Assembly (NCBI GenBank): GCA_003508835.1
Contig: PUFA01000062.1
Span: 1,216,001 to 1,280,000 of the forward strand
DNA: 64,000 nt
Origin: Eonycteris spelaea
Lineage: Eukaryota > Chordata > Mammalia > Chiroptera > Pteropodidae
Direction: 5' to 3'
The notes beneath the pieces are model-generated. The model did not search any database. It saw only the letters and a list, made by a program, of their open reading frames with translations, and was not told where the DNA came from. Positions 48,860 through 59,619 of the stretch are shown piece by piece. Each line of letters begins with the position of its first letter. Within the stretch, counting starts at the first letter, position 1. A program made the position numbers and the translations under genes.

Positions 48860-50980
48860 CTTATGAGCACTAGCATATTTCTAATTCCCTTTGCTTTCTA
48901 GGTATAGTCCTTTGGGGCCCAAACCTAAAGCTTCTCTCTTTGTCAAGTCCTGAGATTCATTTCTTCTCCCTCTTTTAGACATGCAAATCATTTAAAAGCT
49001 CTGCTTGGCTCCTAAGCACCACTGAATAAATACTTGTAGGGAAAAAAGTGGCTATCAGTGTAAGAATCAACTTCCTGATTTCCTCCATTCTCCTAAATCT
49101 CGCCTTTTAAATTCCTCTGTGCTTTGGTAGGTCTCCAATGAACTGGAACAAATTTTTAAAAATAGCCTTGTTTAGTTTTTCTCTGTTGTTCATAGTGGAG
49201 GATTTGTCCCAATTACTTAGTATGCCATCAGCTAAAGCCAAATTCCTATTGTATTTATTTTTAAGTATAATTCGTGTATTTAGAAGATAATGCTAAATTT
49301 TCTGCTTATTGTAATGATACAAAGTTTCCATTAAAATAAATTATGTGAGTAAATGTGACTGAATTTAAATGAAAAAAATTAAGTAAATAGTATGTATAGA
49401 AATTAGGCAAATATGGCAAAAGCATTAGCAAATAAAATAATTTAAGTCTGGGAAAGACAACATAAAGGATGATTTGGGCATCAGGGTGCAGATCAGCTAC
49501 TACACAACAGGATCAATGTACAACAAAGTGTGTCATGAAATTATAAGAGTTATTTTTCACTGAACTCATAACTTTGATTGGAGTTGCAACAGTAAACACA
49601 TTCTTTAAGACTTCTACATATATGGTTCTTATTCACATCAATGTTTGATATGGGAATACATTACAGGACAAGAAATTACATTTCTGCATTGATGGCTATA
49701 ATTAGTAGCTATCACAAATATGTAGAAGTTAAAGAACACGCTACACTGAACATGAAAAATCAAAAGAGAAATAAAAAATACCTTGAGACTTTTGGAATGG
49801 AATGTACATTTTAAACTTGTATATTAAACTTCCGCTTAGAGCAAAAAGTTCTTAAATTTTTTCTTTCATAAGAGAACATAAAACAACTCATTTACTAGAT
49901 GATAATTATTCCTATGTTCAAAAGGTAGGAAACATATAAAGAGTTAAGCTAGCTTTTGAATATCTACTAAAATGGTAGGAAAATTATCAGCATCTTGCTG
50001 CTACTGTGCAGCATGCATATCTGCGATACAGTCTTGGCATATTTAATATGAGAACTTGTAAAGAATTTTTGCTAAAGTCATATTTGATAGCAGCATAGAT
50101 ATTGACTTCAAATTGCTAGATATCACTTTGTTTCAACCTTTGTATAATAATTATACATTAACTGGGAACAGCAGAAAAGAGATAAATAAAATAATGAGAA
50201 TTTGAAAAATACTGTAATGGAAAAAGTACTCACTTCTCAATCTTCACCACATATATTAATTAAAATTAATTATTCATAATTTTGATAAAATGAGAAGTTT
50301 TAAAACAGTTTTTCAAACATGTACTCAGAATTTTAAAACATGTGCTCTGAATTCCAACTGTTAAATACCTAGGCCACCTCTTTTTCTTCATGAATAAAAT
50401 CTAAATTAATTTAATTAGTACTGATAGAAGTCTAGCTCAAAATTGTCCTTCATTCTATTTATTTCAATGACAATGAACTATGAAAGGGAACATAAAAGTA
50501 CCAATTTACTTTTTTTTAAAGCCTTAATTTTTATTATTAGAAATAAAATTTGTTTGCCAACAAAGAATTTAATTAATTTTAATGCATTTTTGCTAACCTG
50601 GGTTTTGAAAAAAGGCTTTTAAAAAATATATATTTTAAAAAATCAGAATAGTATCGAATGAAGATATGGACAAATATTTTGAGACTGGCAAACCTTTAAA
50701 AAGTGTGACTAGGAACCTGAAATTTTAACTTGACTATGTTATTCTTTTAATTATTTTTAATAATGCTCACCAAAATGGATACCTAAAATGTTAAGTACTG
50801 ACAGATACTGAAAACATAGTATTTAAGCTCTTTACCATTCACTGATTTATAGAGCTCTAAAATGTTTATTTGTTTGTTTTTTTCTTAAGCATTTTTTATC
50901 TGGTAGTTTTAAAGCTGTTTTCTGAGAAAACAATGTACCAACTTCCTTCCTCTATCTCCCTTTATCATACTGGAAGTGCC
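48860..50980. other. AT-rich repeat-poor intergenic block
   Basis: No gene and no named repeat over about 2 kb. The part at 50,240-50,600 is dense in TTAATTAA/AATTAATT words. Confidence 0.45.
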
Positions 50981-50982
50981 AT

Positions 50983-50983
50983 T

Positions 50984-51047
<64 letters not shown>

Positions 51048-51088
51048 ACTCTCCCTCTCTTTCTCTCTCTCTCTTTCTTTCTTTTTTA
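50983..51088. repeat. (CT)n dinucleotide microsatellite
   Basis: About 30 uninterrupted CT units, then a short imperfect tail. The Ser/Leu-rich open frame across it is an artefact. Confidence 0.95.
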
Positions 51089-51374
51089 CACCATGAAGAC
51101 AGTTGATAGGCTTTTGTTTGTTTTAGGATTCCTCTGCTAGTGGGGAATACTGGGTCAGACTTGATCGGTTAGAGGTCATTTCAATGACCAGGAAAAAAAG
51201 GTTATGTAAGCCTAAACCTGGGCCCCAAAGTGGAGTAGGTCTGGATTCACTGAAGTTTCAGAAGTCCAATCAATGGATTTGGGTTACTGGATATGAGATA
51301 TCAATAAGAAGAGCAATGTTGCCTTTAGATTTCTAGCTCATGTGACTTTATAATCATTGTTTTGTTTAAAAAAT

Positions 51375-51455
51375 ATTTATACATCTGCTTTTGTGCCTAG
51401 CACTATGCTAAGCACTAGGGATATAGTGATTAATAAAATTATGCTGTCTCATACA
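51375..51455 (-). mobile_element. L2 3'-end fragment, antisense
   Basis: TGTGCCTAGCACTATGCTAA and GCACTAGGGATATAGTGATT are the antisense L2 tail. Confidence 0.65.
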
Positions 51456-51459
51456 GTCA

Positions 51460-53635
51460 GCTGACATCTCTGTGGTGTGTATATTGTACGCTGTTGGGTG
51501 GACTCCACCTACTGGCGATTCTTTGAATGAGTGATGTCCACCATGTCCTGTCCTCAGCTCCTGGAGACTAATGACTATGGCTTAGTTTATAGAGTCAGTC
51601 TATCTCACATTTGGCCCTTCTCTTTTCCTGCTGCCTTCAATTTCTCACGGAATTATTGTCTTTTCCCTGACTTCTCATGATGTACTGGAAGTAAGATAGC
51701 TTTAGTTTTGTCATTTTTGCTGCCAGCAATATTTCAGACTTAATTTATTCTAAAACCTACTATCAGTGGTACCATTAAACACAACCAAATGGATGATAAA
51801 TCACAATTATTTTGTCAAGGTGATTAATTGGTCAGCTTTCATCAGAAATATTCATGTATCTCAAGGTACTAGATATGAAATAAGGATATGAAACAAAATT
51901 GTGAGAGATAGTAATGACTGCTTATTTCCACATGGGGGCACTTTTAAACTCAGATACTCTATTCCCTGCATTCAGCCAAATCTCAATGTTATTTAGGAAC
52001 AGAATGATTATGGATATTTGCATTAATCCTCAACATATTTAAATGTCTTTTTTTAAAAGAAATACAAATAATATTTACATTTTCCCTCGAGTTCATCAGC
52101 AGAAATGCTATCTTTTGAAAATACATAGTCCTCCCTCCCCTATTTTTCCTTGTGATTCTAGAAGTAGTGTAGAAAGAAGAAATTTAGCATGTGTTCAGTT
52201 TCCCTTTTCCACTTGCTCTTTAATTATTTAGGAAATCTAAAATGGCAACTGAGAGTTGACATTCATATAAGACCTTGAATTTCCTCCATGACCTAAAATG
52301 ATTGTAGTTAGTAGACAACTTTTGAGAAAAATGTGCAATTTTTTTTTTTGCAAATGCAAAAATTATTTAACCTTGAACTCTATCTTAGATAAAAGAAACA
52401 CTCTCCTTAGTCTGTCCCAAAATTGTAGGCCATCTCTCTATAAAGAAATGTGTCATTAGTTTTTCATTAAAAGTGTTTATGTATTCATTTTTAACCACGA
52501 TATGGAGGAAAAAATTATCATCTACCCATACAAAAAAATCATCATCATTTTATTCATTTTGGAGGGAGAGTGTGTCCTAATTATTATTTTGTAATCTCTC
52601 TGATTTGATCAATGTCAGTGCTGTAGAATTTTTAACCTTATAATTGATGAACAGTTACCTGCAGAAACACCTATTTTAATTTCTATAACTTAGCAACCTA
52701 TCCTTTTGTGTAGCTAGTTACATTCTTATCCCTTTATTTTGAATTTAGAGGTAGGCAAACAAAAAAAATGGGAGAATTTTTATCTCAATTGAAGCTTTTG
52801 CATGTACTCTCTTTAGAGTTTTGAATTAATTGTAGAAATTGTGAAAAGTGATTGCATCAAGTTCACCTTCCACAAAATGAGGAAATTATTCTCCTAAATC
52901 ACGGCTCTAAAATTCTGTGATTTCATTATTTTTATATGATTCATTATAAATCTGAGAAAGTTTCTTAAACAAATGCACCTTTCCTAATCTATCCAAATGC
53001 TTTTTATGCACTTGAAAGTCTCCCATACATTTATTCTAACAATGCTAATGCTGCCCAAAGCATGCTTAGCATTATTTTGGAATATTTCAAAGACAAAAGA
53101 AAATTCTTTTGGAAATCTTCAGTTACAGAAACTCTCGAAGAATAAACTTAATTTTTGGAAGGCATCATGCTCTTTCAGAGTCAAATATGGCAAACAGTAT
53201 GTGAGTTTTTCCACCTTATTTGTTGCCTCATTTTTTCTATCTCCATGCTACTGTTATTATTTGTTTTTTATGCTTTCACATAATATGATATATTACAGCT
53301 ATTTTTAATTTTTTAAAATTAAAAAGCTTTTCTACTTCTCTAAGAGAGGTCAAGCACAATTACCCTGGTTTACCAAAATTTTTATGATACATTCAGATGC
53401 ATCAGACTCTTTAGATTTTATGTAATTTAGAAAACACTCTTAGAGACTATTTATTGACTTGTGTCTTTTCGGACTGATAGCCCTCCATGCATGAAGTACA
53501 ATTGTCAACATGGGATCTCCCATCCATCACCTTCAGCCTAAAAATTTCCTTTGCTTCTCTGATACGTCCCCTCTTTTCCATGTTTCATGTCTTCTACTTA
53601 CTCAGTTTCCTCCTTTGTTTTGGTAGTAAAAGGCT
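51460..53635. other. Intergenic stretch, nothing recognised
   Basis: AT-rich. The open frame of 103 codons at 52,997-53,308 is featureless. TTTTTAATTTT and AAAATTAAAAA at 53,303-53,327 form a low-complexity palindrome. Confidence 0.5.
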
Positions 53636-53639
53636 ACAT

Positions 53640-54400
53640 GGGAGGTAAACTTTTCTAGAACTTGCATGTCTTAAAAATGTCTTTACTTTGTCCAAAGGAT
53701 GTTTAAGGTTCCTCTTTAGCTTCTGTTTTTCTTGCTTTGCATTTTAACCTTTTTCATATTTTTCTACCAAAGTTTATAGAATCTTCTCTTGACACTCATT
53801 ATTTTTTACATTGTTAATAGCACTTGGAGTTAGGTCTATTTTTCTTTTATGTTTATGGATATTTTATGGGCTCTTTTAAGCTGCAAATGTATATTTTTCA
53901 CTTCTTAGAAATATTTCTGAAACTTTTTTGATGATTTCATGTTTTTTGTTTTTTCTGTTCTTTATCTTTGATACCCTTATGAAGGATTTTCAGGGTTTGT
54001 TCCTTAATTACCTTCTATTTCCTTTTATGCTCTTTTAAAATATATTTTTACATTTTGTCTACTTTCTTATAGTTTCCCCCAACTTTATCCTTAAATTTCT
54101 TATGGAGTCTTCCTTCTCTATCCTTATATTTTTAATATTTAAGGCTTCTTTGGTTTTGTAAACATACCCTTCTTTATTGTATTCTGTTCTTTTTCATGAA
54201 TGAATATCTTTTCTTATTTCTTTCAGGATATTAATGGTAGTTCTGTTGTTTCTTTCCACTATTTTATTATTATTTTCTCCCTGTTTGTTCCCTTCTAATA
54301 GCTTTTTCTCTTTGTTTGTTCTGTTCCTATCTGTCATATTAAAATTTTTCATTGTATATTCAATGACTCTTGCTTATCTGTTTATCTTTAAAGGAAGGGC
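53640..54400. other. T-rich strand, possibly an old antisense LINE
   Basis: This has strong T-over-A bias on the plus strand across about 750 bp (TTTCATATTTTTCTACCAAA, TCTGTTCTTTATCTTTGATA). The skew resembles an antisense LINE open reading frame, but no family could be assigned. Confidence 0.35.
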
Positions 54401-54427
54401 ACTAGAACATGGTTAGAAATTCTGGGC

Positions 54428-55006
54428 ATGTAGGGAGCCTGTCACTTTTTGCCTTCCCTCGAAAGCAATCTGCCTGGGCTGTTATTGTGTAGACAGTGTT
54501 AATGTCAATAGTTATACACAATGTCGAGAGTTTAACCAAGCTACTCCAAGGTATTTCTGTTCTGACACCTTCTTTGTTTGGCCAAGTGGCCAGCAAAACC
54601 TTAACCTGACACTAGCCCCTTCATGTAAGCACATGCCTGTAGAGTCACAAGCGAATGTATGTTCCTGATGTGACTTCTCCAACAGCTAATGTGATCAACA
54701 GTCTCCCCTGCCTCTCAATGCTTTCCTTCCCTTTTAGTGACCTTTAAATAAGACTTCTGTGGGGTTTACAGAGTTGGTTTTAATTGACCAATCTAGCCCT
54801 ATCCTAGAAGCCCCAAAGCATTCCACCCACACACCTTAATAAAGGCATGTGCCCCAGGTCCTGTTTCTCTGTCTGCTTTCTGTCTATACCTCCCCAAGTA
54901 GTCACTCCAGGTGTAGTGGGTATTTTTCTAGTACCTGTGAGTAATAAAACTCTGTATTTCAATTTTTCTTGTAGTCTGTCATTGAACCATGGCCCACCAT
55001 CTTGCA
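54428..55006 (+). mobile_element. Solo LTR of an endogenous retrovirus (ERV1-like)
   Basis: The segment has LTR architecture in order: possible start TGTAGGGAGCC at 54,428, CCAAT at about 54,788, a TATA-like TAATAAAGG at 54,838 followed by a C/T-rich stretch, then AATAAA at 54,943-54,948 and a T-rich region ending near TCTTGCA at 55,006. The CCAAT to TATA spacing of about 50 bp matches the candidate LTR at 28,948. No internal retroviral genes are adjacent. Start and end are estimates, and no target-site duplication was confirmed. Confidence 0.5.
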
Positions 55007-55097
55007 CCCTATGCTCCACTTAACAAATGTTAATTTAACAAAGTCATAACACACACATTAATTCATCACATATATGCTGTTATTTAAAAACTGAAAT

Positions 55098-55333
55098 CAG
55101 GATGTGGTTCCATAGTGTAGCGGTTAGCACATCTGCTTTGCATGCAGACAGTCCTAAGTTCACACCCCAATGGAGCCATGGTCCATGGTCTATGGCCATG
55201 CCACCCTGAACAAGCCCAATGTCTGATCTCGGAAGCGAAGCATGGTCGGGCCTTGGTTAGTTCTTGGATGGGAGACCACCGAGGAAGGCCAGGTACTATG
55301 CAGGCATAGATAATAATAAATAATAAAAAATAT
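55098..55333 (+). mobile_element. tRNA/5S rRNA hybrid SINE (MEG-TR-like)
   Basis: The head (55,106-55,178) is a tRNA-Val-like sequence with A-box TAGTGTAGCGG at 55,113 and B-box AGTTCACACCC at 55,157. It is followed at 55,188-55,307 by a nearly full-length 5S rRNA-like sequence. Visible landmarks are CATGCCACCCTGAAC, TGATCTCGGAAGCGAAGCA, GGTCGGGCC and TTGGATGGGAGACC, covering the 5S internal control region. An A-rich tail follows (ATAATAATAAATAATAAAAA). AAACTGAAAT at 55,088 and AAATTGAAAT at 55,334 may be the target-site duplication. The head has a TGC triplet at the anticodon position and mismatches in the stems, so it is a retroposon and not a working tRNA gene. Tandem tRNA/5S SINEs are known from fruit bats. 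Confidence 0.9.
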
Positions 55334-55344
55334 AAATTGAAATT

Positions 55345-55855
55345 ATGTGGTTCTGGATTTTTCAATTATAGTAATATTATCTTATAAGAATTTCATGAAA
55401 TTGTTTGGACATTATTTGGAAATATGATAGTTAATGGGTGCATAGTATTTTGTGTCATGAACTGAACTTTTCTAGGAAAATCAGGTACAGTGAGAGACAC
55501 AACCATCTTAGCATCTTTCTGAACAAATACTTCTCTGACCACAGTTGCCATGGTCTAAACAGATTTTCTCTAGATGTCACCTCAGCGGTGTCACCGATGC
55601 CCCACTGTACTTTACCCATTTATATCAATCAAATCCTAGTCAAGTATCAAGCATCAGTTTCCAAGAATGTAGGGGGTATAAACAAACAGATAAAAATGAA
55701 TTATGAGATCAGAAACTGGAAAAATAACACATTGTTACAAAACATAATGACGCTTATTAGGATGGGGTATGGAAATATAGAGAATGAATAATTAGAGGGG
55801 TTTAGAAACCCCTCCTTTTAAAAATTGGTTTTAAAATTTTTTGAGCATTTTAGGG
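55345..55855. other. Intergenic stretch, nothing recognised
   Basis: The 117-codon frame at 55,438-55,791 shows no domain or motif and is treated as chance. Confidence 0.5.
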
Positions 55856-55859
55856 TTCT

Positions 55860-56110
55860 GGGTAAGAACATAGGATTGGAGCCTAACAGACTGGGTTCCA
55901 ATCTAAGTGTCACTTTTTAGTTACCTGATATCGAACAACTCATTTGACCTCCAAGACCGTGTTTCTTCAATTATTAAGTAAAAATTAAAAATTAATTTAT
56001 AATATTACTATGAAAATTGAAAGAGATAATGAATTTAATTTGTTGGCATAGTGCCTTGTGCAAGTATTTATTCAATGAATGTCAATTTTTATAACTATAG
56101 ATGAATAAAT
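55860..56110 (+). mobile_element. MIR SINE, nearly full length
   Basis: GAACATAGGATTGGAGCCTA, CAGACTGGGTTCCAATCTAA, GTCACTTTTTAGTTACCTGA, GAACAACTCATTTGACCTCC and TAGTGCCTTGTGCAAGTATT follow sense MIR from the tRNA-derived head to the tail. Confidence 0.75.
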
Positions 56111-56114
56111 ACAT

Positions 56115-56505
56115 GCTTATTACATAATATGGAAAGAATACAGGAAATTATAAAGAAAAGAAGCACTATATAATTCAAAGATAACCATGCATCACTAATC
56201 GACATACATAAATGACAATGTATAGCAGAATGTGGGCATTCAAACCATCTAAAAGGCATGGCCAGAGGGCAATCGCAAAGGCCAGGTGATGATATACCAA
56301 GTCAGACAGGTGTCATCAGTGCGGATCCAGGTGCTTTACCCATTTTACAGCCAGGGGATGGAGTGCAGCAGTAGTGGAATTTTAAAAAGTTGTTAACTGT
56401 TAGGCTGTGTGTCAGGGTTTCGTCCACACAGATGCAGAGCATAACAAGTCTCCAATTCTATCAGACATGGATTGGAAGCAAGGAGAGACTATGAAAACTG
56501 TGGCA
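56115..56505. other. Intergenic stretch, nothing recognised
   Basis: No family or gene recognised. Confidence 0.45.
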
Positions 56506-56509
56506 ACTT

Positions 56510-57070
56510 AAAACTATATATCCAGAGAGCATGCTGGAAGTCTTAGCCAAAGGAGTTAGGCAAGAAAAAGAAATAAAAGGCATTCAAATTGGAAGGAAGT
56601 AAAACTCACTATCTGTAGATGACATAATATGTATAGAAAACCTTAAGACTCCAGCAAAAAACTGTTAGAACTAATAAACAAATTCTGTAATGTTGCAGGA
56701 ATCAAAATCAATATACAAAAATTTGTTGCATTTCTATACATCAATAACAAATTATCAGAAAGAGAAATTAAGAAAATAATATTTACAATTGTATCAAAAA
56801 AATTACCTAGAAATAAATTTAACCAAGGAAGTGAAAGACCCGTATACTGAAAACTACAAGACATGTAGGAAAAATTGAAGACAAGAACAAATGAAAAAAT
56901 TGTGCGCTCATGGATTAGAAGAACTGCTATTTTTAAGATGTCCATACTACCTAAAGCAATCTGTAGATTCAGTACATTCCCTATCAAAATTTCAATAGCG
57001 TTTTTCAGAGAAAAGGAACAAGCAATCCTAAAACATGTACGGAACCACAGAAGAACACCAATAGAAAGCT
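56510..57070 (+). mobile_element. L1 ORF2 fragment (reverse transcriptase, after the catalytic core)
   Basis: The sense strand encodes recognisable L1 ORF2 text in broken frames, just downstream of the reverse-transcriptase active site. Phrases include TGTAGATGACATAATATGTA and, in the frame opening at 56,875, [20 protein letters not shown] and [19 protein letters not shown]. Frameshifts and stops separate the pieces. Both L1 ends are missing. Confidence 0.9.
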
Positions 57071-57094
57071 CATCTCTGAGCATAGGATATAAAT

Positions 57095-57308
57095 AACATT
57101 CTTTATCATTGTTTCATTGTTTGTATGTCTTATCATGCTTTATGCTTCTTCATAGCATGTATTACCACTTAAAATCTCGAGTATCTGCTCTTTTATTGGA
57201 ACGTGGCCTCCACAAAGTAGTAGTTGTGTAGTTTACTATATCCCCACATCTAAGATAGTGGCTGGCAATAGTACTCAATGACTATGTTTGGGGTGAATGG
57301 ATGAATGA
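57095..57308 (+). mobile_element. L2 3'-end fragment
   Basis: TTGTTTCATTGTTTGTATGT, TGGAACGTGGCCTCCACAAA, ATAGTGGCTGGCAATAGTAC and TCAATGACTATGTTTGGGGT follow the L2 tail. Confidence 0.65.
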
Positions 57309-57309
57309 C

Positions 57310-58265
57310 TATTAGAATGGGTGGAGAAAGACATGGGTATATGCAGCAGAGGCTGTACCCCAACCAGTCTTTCAGAACTGAGGCACTCATGTCCCCAGCT
57401 TCCAGAAATTAAAAAAAAAAAAAATAGAGCATTGACTTTAATTCTTAGAGAAAAAAAATTTATGCAATGAGGTCACCATGTTTCAGGAGAGCCATCTCTG
57501 CAGAATCGGTGTCATCTTCTTGTCCCCAAACCTTGGGTTCTGATGGTGAAATAAACTCTTTCTGTTTCTACTCTTCTCTCTTCAGCATAAAAGTGACTCC
57601 TAGAGTATTAATATAGTTTTCAATTTTGGAGGTGCTTTTGTGAACAATTCCTTAGGAAGTACTTACAATCCTATATAAATAGGATCTTTGCAATCCTCCA
57701 ACCTGCCAGGCAGTACGGCTCATCATGTAAATGAAACCAGCACAATTAATATTTAGAATACAAACATCTTTGCTTTCAGTTAGTAGGAAAGAACTTGAAG
57801 CCTACACTGCTTCTACTCAATAAATTACTCCATTACTATAGTGCCTTACCTTGGTGGTCCATGATAATGTAAAAACTATGAGTAAAAAAAAAAAAATCAT
57901 TATTTTACTTTCCTCTCATCAGAGACAACTATTTTTTTCAGACCCTAAAATTATATTTTCTAGGTCTGGGGAAAAAGTACAAATGGAGAGAGCCCTACAC
58001 CATATCTCTAATTAATAAAATGTTATCAATTGAACCAACAACCTGTTAAATAAAATATGTTCTAGCATCCTTCTTGGACATGTATCCCAACATGACAACC
58101 TGAGAGTATATGTTTGCATTGAATAGTTTTGGATTCCTGGGCTGACAGCTTCCCTCATTCTCTTCCCATGCCAGTCCAGCATCATGAGTTGCCTTGAATA
58201 CAGCATGTATCAGTGTCAGGCTGCACACATTGGTGGTGTGTGTCAGCTCTGGGGAAGAGGCCAAC
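57310..58265. other. Intergenic stretch, nothing recognised
   Basis: No gene or named repeat. A-runs lie at 57,411-57,424 and 57,880-57,896. Confidence 0.5.
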
Positions 58266-58269
58266 ATAG

Positions 58270-58860
58270 GCCCCATATGTAGTTCTGAATGTTGGTTGAG
58301 CAGGGAAATCTAAGTCCTGGGTATTCAGAGTATAGTCTAGAGAAGAGGGTGGCGAGGGCTTTAGGTGACCATCTCCTCTTAATTCCACAAGTATTCAGCC
58401 CATGGGACAGGGCACAGACAGAGGGACAGTCAAACGTGGTGGACCTGACAATACACCACCCAGATATTTCATCCAGGAAAAACTCGCAGTCTTCAGTGCC
58501 AGGGGCCTCTCAGCCCTTCCAGGGAGGTTTCACCTACAGACAGACAGCTAGCCCAAGGCCATATTCTTCCCTGGGCAGCCATAGCCAACAACAGGTTAAG
58601 GTAGGATGTAAAGTCCTGCCATTTTGTCCCCATGTGGGACAACACCGATTCCAACTCCTGGGCTTCCCTTGTGGTCAGCCAAGGCTGTCACGAAAGCCGA
58701 ATTCTAACTTTGCAGTGCTTCCGCCCAGTTTTGCTTTAGTTCCCTCCCTTCTCCAGTGTTGAAGTGTTGATCACAAAGAGTCTCCCTAATACACCTCCTG
58801 CACTAAGTTCTGTCTCAGAGGTTTTTTTTTTCCTCAGAGGGCCCATGTTTCCCTAAAAAG
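58270..58860 (+). repeat. GC-richer unassigned repeat, possible LTR
   Basis: This is higher in GC than the flanks. Its right part (TGATCACAAAGAGTCTCCCT, AATACACCTCCTGCACTAAG, TTCTGTCTCAGAGG) resembles the 3' end of a dispersed LTR-like repeat. It contains the longest open frame in the window (157 codons, 58,289-58,762), which has no signal, domain or conserved motif that I can see. Confidence 0.4.
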
Positions 58861-59364
58861 GCTGAGCTAGGACAGGGTCCTTGCCTGGGCCTAAGGTGGC
58901 TATAAGCCATTTTCCTAATCTTAAACAGCATGTATAAGAATCACCAAGTGAGGTAGGTATTTAAGTGTTTGGAACCATGAGCTCACCTTTCAGAGATCCT
59001 GATTTGGAATGCATTTGAATTTTGAAACACCATCTCAGATGATTTTGATGCAGGTGGTTAATTAGATTCAACTTCAGTGACTTTTCACTGTGGGAAACAT
59101 ACTCTTTCTAAAGTCCAATGCTAGCAGAATATAAAAGGATCGAGCAGCTTTTTCCCTGTTGTTCCTTGAGTCAGGGAGGACCATGTTGCTTATTGCTTAA
59201 CACATAATAGCAAGCAGTGTGTCATGAAGCATAGGGAGAAAACAAAAAAAAAACAACAACAAAAAAAAACCCAGTACAGTAATTAGTAATATTAAAAACC
59301 TTGCCTTGTTTGCTTCAGCAAGGTTGGGGCATTTCCCTCACTTTTCTGTTAACATTTGCAACAC

Positions 59365-59610
59365 TTTCCACCTTGGTCCTACCAATCACCTCCCTCTTTT
59401 CTCTCTACGCACTCATCCTCCTCTGTTACACCATATATTCCACTTATTTTATTATTATTGCTTATCTTCACCTCTAGGAGTTAGGCTTCATGAAGATGAA
59501 GCGCAGTCAGTTTATTTGTGCCTGGAATCGGCAGAAAGACAGGGATTTCTCTCTGTTTTCAGAATCTGAAATAAAGTAAGGGCTCAATAAATATTTGCTG
59601 AAGGAGTGAT
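59365..59610 (+). mobile_element. L2 3'-end fragment
   Basis: CTTCACCTCTAGGAGTTAGG, CAGTTTATTTGTGCCTGGAA and AATAAAGTAAGGGCTCAATA, AATATTTGCTGAAGGAGTGA follow the L2 tail. Confidence 0.55.
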
Positions 59611-59619
59611 TGAGTTAAA

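Noticed and set aside
50870..51106. Ser/Leu-repeat frame
   Set aside because: Translation of the CT microsatellite.
55106..55178. Functional tRNA gene
   Set aside because: The stems have mismatches, the anticodon position does not match the Val-like body, and the unit is fused to a 5S-like sequence with an A-tail.
55188..55307. Functional 5S rRNA gene
   Set aside because: It carries scattered substitutions and small indels, has no T-run terminator at the expected place, and is part of the SINE.
56875..57096. L1 ORF2 frame as an active reverse transcriptase
   Set aside because: It is a short fragment with stops and frameshifts around it, and the catalytic core and both element ends are missing.
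58289..58762. 157-codon open frame, the longest in the window
   Set aside because: It lies in a GC-richer repeat-like segment, lacks any domain, signal or repeat motif that I recognise, and has no splice or poly(A) context.
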